Below are positions 51,154-60,483 of a stretch of DNA of 64,000 nucleotides, in pieces. Made by a program: the position numbers and the translations under genes. The stretch comes from Paraburkholderia bryophila (GTDB lineage: Bacteria > Pseudomonadota > Gammaproteobacteria > Burkholderiales > Burkholderiaceae): positions 62,001 through 126,000 of the forward strand of contig NZ_QLTK01000011.1 of the NCBI RefSeq assembly GCF_003269035.1, written 5' to 3'. The first letter of the stretch is position 1. Each line of letters begins with the position of its first letter. The notes under the pieces are model-generated. The model was not told the origin of the DNA and did no database searches. It was given only the letters and a program-made list of their open reading frames with translations.

Positions 51154-51233
51154 CGTCGTGGTCCCGTCCCTTGGCGCGGAGGTGTCGAGGCGTACAGCGC
51201 GGCGGCAGCGCCCGAACCGTCAGCATAAGAAAT

Positions 51234-51259
51234 TTGTGGCACCATTGTTAGCTCCACAA
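51234..51259. promoter_or_regulatory. Inverted repeat between divergent genes, possible MocR operator
   Basis: TTGTGG and CCACAA arms separated by 14 bases, just upstream of the regulator start. A related TTTGGAGCCAC follows at 51270. Plausible autoregulatory site. Confidence 0.35.
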
Positions 51260-51284
51260 TGACAACAAAATTTGGAGCCACGAT

Positions 51285-52757
51285 TTGGACTACGGTCTGC
51301 TGATGTCGAACGTCGAGCGAACGCTGGGCGGGCGCAAGCTCACGCAACAGGACCTGCTTTACGAAAGCCTGCGCCGCGCGATTCTCGACGGCGCGATTCG
51401 CCACGGCAGCCGTCTGCTCGCCAGCCGTGCGCTCGCCGAGCAATTGGGCATTGCGCGCAACTCGGTGCTGTACGCGTACGAGCGGCTAACTGAAGAAGGC
51501 TTTATCGCCGCGAGCCGGCACGGTTCGATCGTCAGCATGGTGAGCGGTGCGGATAGTGCCGCTTCCAAGGCTGTGGGACGGCTGCAGTCGTCCGGCGGCG
51601 GGCTGTCGCAGCGCGTCACGGACCTGCCGCGCGAGCGCACCAGTCCCGACGACCCCACGCCGTTTCGTCCTGGCGTGCCCGCACTCGACGAATTCCCGCT
51701 CGCGCAATGGCGCGCGTCGATGGAGCGCGCATGGCGTGCCGTCGCGCCCGACGAACTGGGATACGGCAACAACTCGGGCCACCCCGCGCTGCGTCGCTCG
51801 ATTGCCGAATATGTGCGCGTGTCGCGCGGCGTGCGCTGTTCCGCCGAGCAGGTGTTCATCACGGCGGGCACGCAGGCGAGCCTCGATCTCTGCGCGTGCA
51901 TGTTCGCTGATGCCGGCGACAGCGTGTGGGTCGAGGACCCGGGTTACCACGGCGCGAAGGCGGCGTTTCAGGCCGCTGGTTTGCAGTTGGTGCCGATCCC
52001 GGTCGACGCCGCCGGGATGGCGCCGACACCCGCCGACTGGCAGGAGACGCCGCCGCGCTTGCTGTATCTCACGCCGTCCCACCAGTATCCGCTCGGCAGC
52101 GTGCTGAGCCTGGAGCGGCGCTGGTCGATCATCGACCATGCCGTGGCGCGCGGCGCGTGGATCATCGAGGATGACTACGACAGCGAGCTGCGTCACAGCG
52201 GCCCGCCGCTCCCGTCGATTCAAGGACTCGTCGAGCACGCGCCGGTGATCTATCTCGGCACCTTCAGCAAGACGATGTTTCCGGCGCTGCGCATGGGCTT
52301 CATGGTCGTGCCCGCGCATCTCGTGACGCAGGTCGACGAGACGCTCAGCGAGATCGCGCGGCAAGGGCGCGTGGCCGAACAGATCGCGTTGGCCGATTTC
52401 ATCGATAGCGGGAAGTACGCTCGGCATTTGCGGCGTATGCGGCGTCTTTATCAGCAACGCCGCAGTGCGCTGGTGACGGCGATCGAGCGGCACATGGGCG
52501 ATCTGGTGACGGTGTCGTCCGACGGCGGCGGTATGCATCTGACGGTGCGACTCGACGCGCCGCTACGCGATCAGGACGTGAGCGCCGCAACGCGCGAGCA
52601 CGGATTGCATATTGCTGCGTTGAGCGCGTTCTGCCAGCATCCGGAGCGGGACGCCGGGCACTACAACGGCTTCATGCTCGGCTACGCCGGCGTGAAACCG
52701 CAGGAGGTGGATGCGCTGGTGGCGCGACTCGCTACGGTGGTGCGCGGCTTGTTGTGA
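51285..52757 (+). CDS. MocR/PdxR-type regulator (GntR HTH plus aminotransferase fold)
   Basis: 490 residues. Residues 20-80 form a GntR winged helix (LLYESLRRAILDGAIRHGSRLLASRALAEQL, ARNSVLYAYERLTEEGFI); 110-480 form a PLP-dependent aminotransferase domain with IEDDYDSELRHSG and the Schiff-base lysine in GTFSKTMFPALRMGFM. Usually controls PLP, GABA or taurine genes. TTG start at 51285 has a good GGAG site; an internal ATG at 51303 is an alternative. Confidence 0.9.
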   Translation: MDYGLLMSNVERTLGGRKLTQQDLLYESLRRAILDGAIRHGSRLLASRALAEQLGIARNSVLYAYERLTEEGFIAASRHGSIVSMVSGADSAASKAVGRLQSSGGGLSQRVTDLPRERTSPDDPTPFRPGVPALDEFPLAQWRASMERAWRAVAPDELGYGNNSGHPALRRSIAEYVRVSRGVRCSAEQVFITAGTQASLDLCACMFADAGDSVWVEDPGYHGAKAAFQAAGLQLVPIPVDAAGMAPTPADWQETPPRLLYLTPSHQYPLGSVLSLERRWSIIDHAVARGAWIIEDDYDSELRHSGPPLPSIQGLVEHAPVIYLGTFSKTMFPALRMGFMVVPAHLVTQVDETLSEIARQGRVAEQIALADFIDSGKYARHLRRMRRLYQQRRSALVTAIERHMGDLVTVSSDGGGMHLTVRLDAPLRDQDVSAATREHGLHIAALSAFCQHPERDAGHYNGFMLGYAGVKPQEVDALVARLATVVRGLL

Positions 52758-52829
52758 CGGCACGGCAGGTTTGTCGCATCGTCCCAGTGAGTTTCGTGAC
52801 GCAGAACGCCGCTCGAGCCGCTCAAGCGC

Positions 52830-53933
52830 TCAGGCCGCTTCGGCTCTAAGCCAGCGCGCGAACATCGCGTCGTCGTCGGTATCCAGCGCCTGGGCGACGC
52901 GCCGGCCTATCGCCGCGCCGAATTTATAACCGTGCCCCGAGCACGCGGACACCACCAGCGTGTTGCCGATCCGCTTCGAAAAGAAGCGGCTGTCGGCCGT
53001 GAAGGTGTACATGCAGGTTTTGACTTCGGCAACCGTGTAGTCGCCAATGCGGCCGAACGGCGGCGCGAACAGCCGGCGCACACTGTTGCCTTCGCCGTGC
53101 GCCGCGACGCGGTCGGCATCCGGGTCGAGCGCGTGGACCTTGTGAAGGGCCGCGCCAAACTTCAGACCAATGCCGTCGAGCGGCGGCAGGGCATAACCTC
53201 CACTCGATCCGCCTATGTCGACGATCGCCGGCGCATTCGCCCACGCGTCTTCGAGATCCGCGGGCGGCTCCATGTACGCAACCACGTTGCGGAACGTCAT
53301 CAAGGTTTCGGCCAGCGCGGGGAACAGTTGCAGCGTCCATGCGCCCGCGGTGATCACGAGGCGGTCGGCGCGCACGATGCTGTCGTCGTCGATCCGCACG
53401 CAAGCGGTGTGCGGATCGACCGAGAGCACTTTCGTGTGGGTACGGATGTCGGCGCCGCGCATCTTGAGCCACGCTTTCATGTCGCGCGCAATGCGCTCAC
53501 TGAAGAGCGCCCCGCCGTCCTGATCGAGGTACGCATAGCGAAACGTGGCGGGGTCGAGAAAAGGGTAGCGCTGCGCCGCATCTTGCGGGTCGAGTTGCTC
53601 GTACTCGAATTGCATACGGTCGAGGCCGGCGCGATAGTGTTCGGCGTCGTCGCCGGCGAATTGCGAAATGCCCAGCACGCCGCAATTCGCATAGTGAGAA
53701 ACGCCGAGATCGTTCCACAGCAAATCCCAACTATCGAATGCCTCGGCCATGGTGCGCGCATAACCGTCGGCGTTGCCGTAGGCGCGGCGAATCATGCGGG
53801 TCCGGTCGCCCGAGGCGGCCAGTGGATTCGGAATCGAGCCTTGCTCGATCAATGTGATGTCGTGTCCCAGTTTCGCGAGCGACCACGCCGTGCTCAACCC
53901 GGCAATACCCGCTCCTACGATTGTCACCCGCAT
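52830..53933 (-). CDS. FAD-dependent amino-acid/sarcosine oxidase-like protein
   Basis: 367 residues of the DAO family. FAD motif VTIVGAGIAGLSTAWSLAKLG, an arginine-rich SGDRTRMIRRAYG segment as in monomeric sarcosine oxidase/MTOX, and C-terminal VSACSGHGYKFGAAIGRRVAQ with GHGYK. The cysteine of SACSGHG may bind flavin covalently, as in MSOX. Start at the ATG 53933, after GGGGGAG. Confidence 0.88.
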   Translation of the reverse strand: MRVTIVGAGIAGLSTAWSLAKLGHDITLIEQGSIPNPLAASGDRTRMIRRAYGNADGYARTMAEAFDSWDLLWNDLGVSHYANCGVLGISQFAGDDAEHYRAGLDRMQFEYEQLDPQDAAQRYPFLDPATFRYAYLDQDGGALFSERIARDMKAWLKMRGADIRTHTKVLSVDPHTACVRIDDDSIVRADRLVITAGAWTLQLFPALAETLMTFRNVVAYMEPPADLEDAWANAPAIVDIGGSSGGYALPPLDGIGLKFGAALHKVHALDPDADRVAAHGEGNSVRRLFAPPFGRIGDYTVAEVKTCMYTFTADSRFFSKRIGNTLVVSACSGHGYKFGAAIGRRVAQALDTDDDAMFARWLRAEAA

Positions 53934-54079
53934 GCCCACTCCCCCGAGTCGATGGTTCCGGCACAGAGTCTAGCAGCGGAAAAAAAATAATCGGTAAGGG
54001 TTCGTGCGGATCGGCCTGCGAATGCCCTGACCGACACGACGCGAAACCCGGCCAGGCGGTGGTCTCCGCGCGCGCCGCG

Positions 54080-54283
54080 TCAGTGCTTGCGATGCGGGTT
54101 ATGGCGCAGCTGGTTGCGCACTTTTTTCGCCGCGAACAACGGCACGTAATCGAATACGCGCGCTTCGTCGCGATAAGTGGCCAAGGTGTCTGCGTACATC
54201 TTCGACACTGTTTCCGTGGGCGTGTCGGTTTCCTCTGCGATGCTTCTCACCACTTCGTCTACGTTTGGCTCGGGTTGGGACAT
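54080..54283 (-). CDS. DUF3562-like small protein
   Basis: 67 residues, all helix-like, with SIAEETDTPTETVSKMYADTLATY followed by a basic Arg/His-rich tail (RNQLRHNPHRKH). Matches a Burkholderia-restricted family of unknown role (from memory). Its upstream region has a run of nine G's on the plus strand (54296-54304) next to the GGAGAGAG ribosome binding site. Confidence 0.75.
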   Translation of the reverse strand: MSQPEPNVDEVVRSIAEETDTPTETVSKMYADTLATYRDEARVFDYVPLFAAKKVRNQLRHNPHRKH

Positions 54284-54456
54284 GAATCTCTCTCCGGGGG
54301 GGGGCGGGTTGGACAGCGGGCACGGACAACGGGAGTTTCATTAGAGGATGCGATCGGCGCCGATGCCAATTGAATCGCCCTATCGCGCGCACTGTTTCAC
54401 AGAGATTTTTGTCTTGCGGCGCAGCAAGTCGCCGCGCAGTGCGGCGACGCGGAAAA

Positions 54457-55521
54457 TCAATGTGAGTGACGATGATGTATGTCAGGAAAGTGCGCATGAA
54501 CATGCGTGAGCGGCGCATGTTCATGCGGATGCGTGTGCGGTTCGTCGCCATCCCACGCGAAGTCGTGCTCGTGCTGATGATGCGCGTCGTGCCGGTGACG
54601 ATGCGTGTGATCGAGCGGCTCATGCGTATGCGCATGTTCGTGACGTTCGCGAATGTGCAGCCACACGCCCAGCGTCATCAACGCGGCGGCGACCCAGAAC
54701 AGCGCGGGCGGTAACTCCGGCCACAGCAGCCACGACAGCGTCACGCCGAACAGCGGTGCGACCGAGAAATACGCGCCGGTTCGCGCGCTGCCGAGATGAC
54801 GAAGCGCGACGACGAACAGCACGAGACTGACGCCGTAGCCAGCAAACCCCGTCAGCATCGCCGACGCGACGGTCGCCCCCGTCGGCCACGACGTGCCGAA
54901 GGCAAGTGCGAGCGCCACGTTGACCGAACCGGCCACGAGCCCTTTCAGACAGGCGATGAACATCGCGTCGTGCGTGGACACCTTGCGCGTGAGGTTGTTG
55001 TCGATCGCCCAGCATGCGCACGCGCCGACCACCAGCAGCGTGCCGGGCGGCAGACCCACGGTGCCGGGTTGCCACGACAGCGCCACGCCGCCCGCGACGA
55101 TCGCGGCCATGCCGAGAAACACTTGTACGTCGACGTTTTCGCGGAACACGACCCACGCGATCAGCGCGGTGAACACGCCTTCGAGATTCAGCAGCAGTGA
55201 GCCGGTGGCGGCCGGGGTAGTTTGCAGACCCAACATCAACAAGGCCGGGCCCGCGACGCCGCCGGCGACGATCGCGCCGGCCAGCCACGGTGCTTCCCGT
55301 AACGGAAACGGAGGGTGATCGGTGGGTTGTCCGGCGGCGTGGCCTTTGAGTCGGCGCGCCAGAATCACCGTGGCCAACCCGAGGCCGCTGCCGAGGTAGA
55401 ACAGGCCGGCCAGCAGAAATGGCGATAACGCGCCGAGCAGCGCCTTGGCGAGCGGCGTGGTCGCGCCGAACAGCGCGGCGGCGAGCAACGCGGTGAAAGC
55501 GGCGTTAAAGCGGATGGACAT
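54457..55521 (-). CDS. EamA/DMT-family transporter with histidine-rich tail
   Basis: 354 residues. Ten hydrophobic segments in two EamA repeats occupy about 5-285. The last 66 residues contain 24 histidines in HxH patterns (such as HEHAHTHEPLDHTHRH), a metal-binding composition like that of nickel, cobalt and zinc proteins. This tail is unusual for the DMT family. The ATG at 55521 is preceded by the promoter-proximal gap to a LysR gene on the same strand. Confidence 0.88.
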   Translation of the reverse strand: MSIRFNAAFTALLAAALFGATTPLAKALLGALSPFLLAGLFYLGSGLGLATVILARRLKGHAAGQPTDHPPFPLREAPWLAGAIVAGGVAGPALLMLGLQTTPAATGSLLLNLEGVFTALIAWVVFRENVDVQVFLGMAAIVAGGVALSWQPGTVGLPPGTLLVVGACACWAIDNNLTRKVSTHDAMFIACLKGLVAGSVNVALALAFGTSWPTGATVASAMLTGFAGYGVSLVLFVVALRHLGSARTGAYFSVAPLFGVTLSWLLWPELPPALFWVAAALMTLGVWLHIRERHEHAHTHEPLDHTHRHRHDAHHQHEHDFAWDGDEPHTHPHEHAPLTHVHAHFPDIHHRHSH

Positions 55522-55585
55522 GGTGGACAAATTGGTTGGGAGCAGCGGGCGTGACGGACACGATAGCGCGATCTGACCTGGAGCG

Positions 55586-56479
55586 TTATGGGTCGCTGAA
55601 TACGTGTTCGGACAGGAAATCCACGAAGGCTCGCAGTTTCGGCGAGAGTTGGCGGCTCGACGGCCAGAGCACCGAAAATTGCCCGGGGTCCGACAGGTGA
55701 TCGTCGAGCACGCCTTGCAGCGTGCCGGCGCGGAGCGCGTCGCGGGCCAGAAAATCCGGCATATAGCCAATGCCCAGACCGAGTTCGGCGGCGGCCCGCA
55801 GCGCTTCCATGTTGTTGCACGTCAACGCGGTGGGAAAGCGCGCGGCCGCTTCTTCCGGCTGCCCGCGAAACGCCCACGGCTGCAACTTGCCGGAAGTCGG
55901 AAAGCGGAACCGCAGGCACGCGTGCTCGGCGAGGTCCGCGGGCGTGAGCGGCACGCCGCGCCGTTGCAGATAACCGGGCGACGCGCACAGCACGAAGCGG
56001 AACGGGCCGAGTCGCTTTGCCATCAACTGTGAATCGGCCAGGTTGCCGCTGCGGATCGCGGCGTCGAAACCGCCTTCGATCACGTCGACGATGCGGTCGT
56101 TGAAATCGAGTTCGAGGTCGATCTCCGGATAGCGTTCCGCGAACGCCGGCAGGATCGGCAGCAGAAAGCGATAGCCGATAGTCGGCAAGCTCACGCGCAA
56201 CCGGCCGCGCGGCACGGCGTTGGCGTCCAGCATCATCGATTCGGCTTCGTTCAGCGCGTCGAGGATTTGCCGGCACCGCTCGTAGAAACGTTCGCCGTCG
56301 TCGGTCAGGCTGACGCGGCGCGTGCTTCGCTGCAGCAGACGCACGCCCAGATGCTGTTCGAGCCGCGCCACGCTTTTGCCGACGGCGGACGGCGACACGC
56401 CCAGCCGCTGTGACGCGGCGACGAAGCTGGAGGCCTCCGCCGTTTGCACGAAGGCGACGATGCCGCTGAGGTTGTCCAT
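55586..56479 (-). CDS. LysR-family transcriptional regulator
   Basis: 297 residues, full length. N-terminal winged helix (FVQTAEASSFVAASQRLGVSPSAVGKSVARLEQHLG), effector domain from about 90 (GRLRVSLPTIGYRFLLP). It resembles the AaeR/PgrR-like group. Gap to the downstream transporter is 64 bases, so they may be cotranscribed. Confidence 0.93.
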   Translation of the reverse strand: MDNLSGIVAFVQTAEASSFVAASQRLGVSPSAVGKSVARLEQHLGVRLLQRSTRRVSLTDDGERFYERCRQILDALNEAESMMLDANAVPRGRLRVSLPTIGYRFLLPILPAFAERYPEIDLELDFNDRIVDVIEGGFDAAIRSGNLADSQLMAKRLGPFRFVLCASPGYLQRRGVPLTPADLAEHACLRFRFPTSGKLQPWAFRGQPEEAAARFPTALTCNNMEALRAAAELGLGIGYMPDFLARDALRAGTLQGVLDDHLSDPGQFSVLWPSSRQLSPKLRAFVDFLSEHVFSDP

Positions 56480-56667
56480 TCGGTCGATTCGAGCACTGAA
56501 GTCTGGAATGGGCGAAATGTAGCATTATCTGGTGGCTTTTAGTCCGCTATGGACATTCGCCCGAGCGCGGCGATTCCGTCAAACCGCTTCGTGCGGAAAA
56601 GCTCACGCATCCATCCGGCCCCGTCGAACGTAATACGTTTATTCACGCTACGTTCGAGGCCCTTGCC

Positions 56668-57267
56668 ATGCGCCGTCTGTTCTCCGCCGCCGCTGTTGCG
56701 ACCGTGCTGTTGCTGTCCCTCGCCGGCTGTTCCAACGATCCGCCCAATCCGAACCCGCGCGCGAGCGAACCGCTCGCCACCGTGCCGGTCGATTTGCCGC
56801 GTTATATGGGCCGCTGGTACATCATCGCGAATATTCCGTACTTTGCTGAACGCGACATGGTGGGGAGCCGCGCGGAATGGCAATTGCGACCGGACGGCAA
56901 GATCGACGACTCCTACTACGGACGCAAGAAAAGCTTCGACGCGCCGGAGAAGCACTATCAGTTTCTGGACACGCCGGTGCCGGGCAAAGAGGGCGGCGAG
57001 TGGAGCGTGCAGATCTTCTGGCCGGTTCACGTCGCGCAACTCACGCTGTATGTGGATCCCGACTATCGCTACACGATCCTCGGCTATCCGGGCAAAAACC
57101 TCGGCTGGATTTTTTCGCGCGAGCCCGATATGAGCGACGACACTTACCGGTCGATGCTCGCCCGTCTCGATGCGATGGGCTACGACACGTCGCGTTTCAG
57201 GCGCGTGCCGCAGCATCCGGATCAGTTGGGCAAGGCGGGCTTTGCTTCGCCGGGGGACAAGAACTAG
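56668..57267 (+). CDS. Lipocalin lipoprotein (Blc-like)
   Basis: 199 residues. Lipoprotein signal (SLAGC, C21), then the lipocalin motif LPRYMGRWYIIANIP and later VQIFWPVHVAQLTLYVDPDYRYTILGYP. Outer-membrane-anchored binding protein for hydrophobic molecules, perhaps lysophospholipids. Typical length for bacterial lipocalins. Confidence 0.92.
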   Translation: MRRLFSAAAVATVLLLSLAGCSNDPPNPNPRASEPLATVPVDLPRYMGRWYIIANIPYFAERDMVGSRAEWQLRPDGKIDDSYYGRKKSFDAPEKHYQFLDTPVPGKEGGEWSVQIFWPVHVAQLTLYVDPDYRYTILGYPGKNLGWIFSREPDMSDDTYRSMLARLDAMGYDTSRFRRVPQHPDQLGKAGFASPGDKN

Positions 57268-57379
57268 CGCGTGCAGCGCGTTCGCGGCGCGCCTGGCCTC
57301 GCCTGTGTCACATGCCGCGTGCCGCATCCGATCCTGCTCGCACCGCGTATAACCCGCATCGTTACTGAATGAGCGCCTT

Positions 57380-58156
57380 ATGCCGCCACTTGCCGCCGCC
57401 GTGATTGCCTTGATCGGCCTCGTCGCAATCTTCAGCGCCGCCTGGGCGTGGCAGTTGAAGACCGACAACGCCGGCATGATCGATCCGATCTGGGCGTATT
57501 CGCTGGGTCTCGTCGCCGTGCTTTACGCCGTGCTCGGCAACGGCGATCCGCTCACGCGTGCGCTGACCGCGCTGGGCGGCCTGGTGTGGGGCGTACGACT
57601 CGGCACGCATCTCTGGCGGCGCAATTTCGGCCAGCCCGAAGACGCACGCTATCACCGCTTTCGCGAGGAATGGGGCGACGAGGCCGCGAGCAAGATGTTC
57701 TGGTTCTTCCAGTTGCAGGTGGTGGTGTCGATGCTGCTGTCGATCGCGTTTCTGGTGCCGTCGTATCGGATCGAACCGCCGGCCATCGGTTGGATGTTGC
57801 TGGCTGTCGCGCTGTGGATCGCTTCGGTGATCGGCGAAGCCCTGGCCGATCGGCAACTGAAACGCTTCAAGGCCGATCCGGCTAATCGCGACGCCGTGTG
57901 CCGTGCCGGTTTATGGCGCTATTCGCGGCATCCGAATTACTTCTTCGAATGCGTGCATTGGCTGGCTTATATCGCGCTGTCGGTGGGGACGCCGTGGGCC
58001 TGGTTCACCTTGTTGCCGCCGGTGCTGATGGCGTTTTTGCTGCTCAAGCTGTCCGGCATTCCACTGCTCGAAGAAAGCATGGCCAAACGACGACCGGGTT
58101 ACGCCGAGTACATGCGTACCACCAGCGCGCTGATTCCGTGGCCGCCGCGGCATTGA
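57380..58156 (+). CDS. DUF1295 / steroid 5-alpha-reductase-like membrane protein
   Basis: 258 residues with about six hydrophobic helices. The C-terminal GLWRYSRHPNYFFECVHWLAYIAL motif with histidine and arginine is characteristic of the steroid reductase/ICMT-like superfamily. Located 61 bases before a CFA-synthase-like gene, a pairing seen in furan or methylated fatty acid synthesis. Function here is inferred from family and neighbour. Confidence 0.88.
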   Translation: MPPLAAAVIALIGLVAIFSAAWAWQLKTDNAGMIDPIWAYSLGLVAVLYAVLGNGDPLTRALTALGGLVWGVRLGTHLWRRNFGQPEDARYHRFREEWGDEAASKMFWFFQLQVVVSMLLSIAFLVPSYRIEPPAIGWMLLAVALWIASVIGEALADRQLKRFKADPANRDAVCRAGLWRYSRHPNYFFECVHWLAYIALSVGTPWAWFTLLPPVLMAFLLLKLSGIPLLEESMAKRRPGYAEYMRTTSALIPWPPRH

Positions 58157-58217
58157 AATATCGACCGAAGCGCTAGCGCGCGTCCCGACAAATACATGAA
58201 TGATGGGAGTTAGCCTC

Positions 58218-59327
58218 ATGAGCCTTTCCACCACCGACCACACCATCCCGCCGTCCGCGCCTGCCGAACCCGGCGACGACTGGCTGATCCGCAGTTGCGA
58301 ACGCGGCTGGCTGCCTGACGGCCTGATCCGCTTCGGCATGCGTCAATTGATGCGCCAGCGTCTGCGCGATGAAGCGCTCGACAACGGCGAGGTGCGTGCG
58401 CAGCGGCTCAACCGTCTGCTCGACGAACTGCGCGCGAGTCCCATCGCGATTGAAACGCAAGCTGCCAACACGCAACATTACGAGGTGCCCGCGTCGTTCT
58501 TCCACGCGCATCTCGGACCGCATCTGAAGTATTCGTGTTGCCTCTATCCGACCGGCGCCGAGACGCTCGCGCAAGCCGAAGCCGCCATGCTCGAACGCTA
58601 TGCCGAACGCGCGGAACTCGCCGACGGTCAGCGGATTCTCGACCTCGGCTGCGGTTGGGGTTCGTTGTCGCTGTGGCTGGCGGCGCGCTATCCGCACGCG
58701 CGCATCGTCGCGCTATCGAACTCGCATGGGCAACGCGCCTTCATCGAAGCGCGCGCGGCGGAACGAGGCCTGCAGAACCTCACCGTGGTCACGGGCAACG
58801 TCGTCGACTTCGAATTCGATCAGGCGCAACTGGGTGAGGGTTTCGACCGCGTGGTGTCGATCGAGATGTTCGAGCATATGAAGAACTACGGCCTGCTGCT
58901 CGCGAAAATCTCACGCTGGATGCGCGACGATGTCGAGGCGAAACTGTTCGTGCATATCTTCGTGCATCGCACGCTCGCGTATCACTTCCAGGTGCAGGAC
59001 GGCAGCGACTGGATGTCGAAGTACTTCTTCACCGGCGGCACCATGCCGTCCGAAGCGCTGCTGCTGAACTTCCAGGACCATCTGCGGATGGAGCGGCAAT
59101 GGTGGGTCAGCGGTACGCACTACGAGCGCACGGCGAATCATTGGCTGGCCGCGCTCGACGCCGCGCGTGAACGGGTCATGCCGATGCTCGTCGACACCTA
59201 CGGCGCGCGCGACGCGACCGTGTGGTTACAGCGCTGGCGCATGTTCTACATGGCCGTCGCGGAGCTATTCGGTTACGCGAACGGCAACGAATGGGGCGTC
59301 GGGCACTACCGGTTCGTGAAGCGCTGA
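58218..59327 (+). CDS. Cyclopropane/methyl fatty acyl-phospholipid synthase-like methyltransferase
   Basis: 369 residues. SAM motif LDLGCGWGSLSLW, ALSNSHGQRAFIEARA, SIEMFEHMKNYGLLLAKI and SKYFFTGGTMPSEALLL match the CFA synthase-like group (UfaM/CfaB type). Would transfer a methyl group to an unsaturated acyl chain of a phospholipid. Start at ATG 58218, preceded by GGGAG; two in-frame ATGs lie at 58200 and 58203. Confidence 0.9.
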   Translation: MSLSTTDHTIPPSAPAEPGDDWLIRSCERGWLPDGLIRFGMRQLMRQRLRDEALDNGEVRAQRLNRLLDELRASPIAIETQAANTQHYEVPASFFHAHLGPHLKYSCCLYPTGAETLAQAEAAMLERYAERAELADGQRILDLGCGWGSLSLWLAARYPHARIVALSNSHGQRAFIEARAAERGLQNLTVVTGNVVDFEFDQAQLGEGFDRVVSIEMFEHMKNYGLLLAKISRWMRDDVEAKLFVHIFVHRTLAYHFQVQDGSDWMSKYFFTGGTMPSEALLLNFQDHLRMERQWWVSGTHYERTANHWLAALDAARERVMPMLVDTYGARDATVWLQRWRMFYMAVAELFGYANGNEWGVGHYRFVKR

Positions 59328-59832
59328 GCGAGTGCGCCGACGCCGATACGTCGGACGGCCACGCACACGCCCTCACGTTCTATCACGCGCTGGACGGCGG
59401 CTCGCACGAGCACGCGTATACCATGTGCGGCCCATGCTGGGTAAGCCAGGCGCATTTCAAGCCGATATGACTGGCCCGGCAATACAGCACCAGTAGGAGC
59501 GGATCGACGATCGAATTGCCGCTCGCTACGGCCCATTGCCGGCCATCGTCGGCAAACGCGCGCTCCATGACCGCTTAGGCCGCGATGACCATGCTACGGC
59601 CGTTTGTCATGATCTCGTCGAAGCCGGCGAGTTCGCCAAGCCCATCGAGTCCACGAGTCCACCGGGCCTTCAACGCCGCATCGAAATAATCTGAAACACA
59701 CCTTTGCGCGCGCGGCGGAATAAAAGGTCACACTTAGGCGTTTGGCTAATTGAGTCGAGCGCCTGATCGCTTCGGCATCGCCGGCATTTCAAACAGCTTT
59801 CGCGGCACTGCGCTCGCGAATGGAATACAACT
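59328..59832. other. Gene-poor stretch with no clear coding region
   Basis: 505 bases. Short overlapping frames on both strands show no family. It may hold a decayed gene; I cannot identify one. The promoter of the cytochrome b561 gene should lie at the right end, where a caattctctg/ataaaaggtcac AT-richer stretch occurs. Confidence 0.4.
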
Positions 59833-60426
59833 ATGAACACCCACGCCAATTCTCTGTCTGATTCGAACGAGGCATCGACCCGCTATACGCGCACCGCGAT
59901 GACGCTGCACTGGCTGATCGCGCTGCTGATGATCGGCAACGTCGTGCTCGGTCTGAGCGCCGATTCGCTGCCTGACGACTGGGTGCGTCCGGTGGTCGAT
60001 ACGCACAAGTCGATCGGTATCACGGTGCTGGGGCTCGCGCTCATGCGCATCTTATGGCGCGTGACGCACAAGCCGCCGCCGTTGCCGCGCGAGTTTCCGT
60101 CGTGGGAAAAAATTGCCGCTCATATCGCGCATTTTTTGCTGTATCTGCTGATGATCGCGTTGCCGCTGTCCGGCTGGCTGCACGATTCCGCGTGGAAAGA
60201 CGCGGCTACGCATCCCATGCGGCTGTTCAACCTGTTTCCGTGGCCGCGTATCGGCTATGTGATGAATCTCGATCCGACGCTCAAGGAGAGCTTGCACGAT
60301 CGGTTCGGCGCGCTGCATACGTGGCTCGGCTATGCGCTCTATGCGCTGCTGGCCATGCACATTGGCGGTGCGCTGAAGCATCAGTGGATCGATCGCAAGT
60401 CGGTGCTGAAGCGCATGGTGCCGTGA
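59833..60426 (+). CDS. Cytochrome b561
   Basis: 197 residues, four membrane helices. Haem-ligand histidines in MTLHWLIALLMIGN (helix 1), DTHKSIGITVLGLALM (helix 2), HTWLGYALYALLAMHIGGALKHQW (helices 3-4). Transfers electrons across the inner membrane, often linked to superoxide or quinone redox. Confidence 0.92.
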   Translation: MNTHANSLSDSNEASTRYTRTAMTLHWLIALLMIGNVVLGLSADSLPDDWVRPVVDTHKSIGITVLGLALMRILWRVTHKPPPLPREFPSWEKIAAHIAHFLLYLLMIALPLSGWLHDSAWKDAATHPMRLFNLFPWPRIGYVMNLDPTLKESLHDRFGALHTWLGYALYALLAMHIGGALKHQWIDRKSVLKRMVP

Positions 60427-60483
60427 GCGATACCGTGCTTCGTTGAGCCCTTTAACTGCAGCCTCGAAAAATTCGTCGTCATT

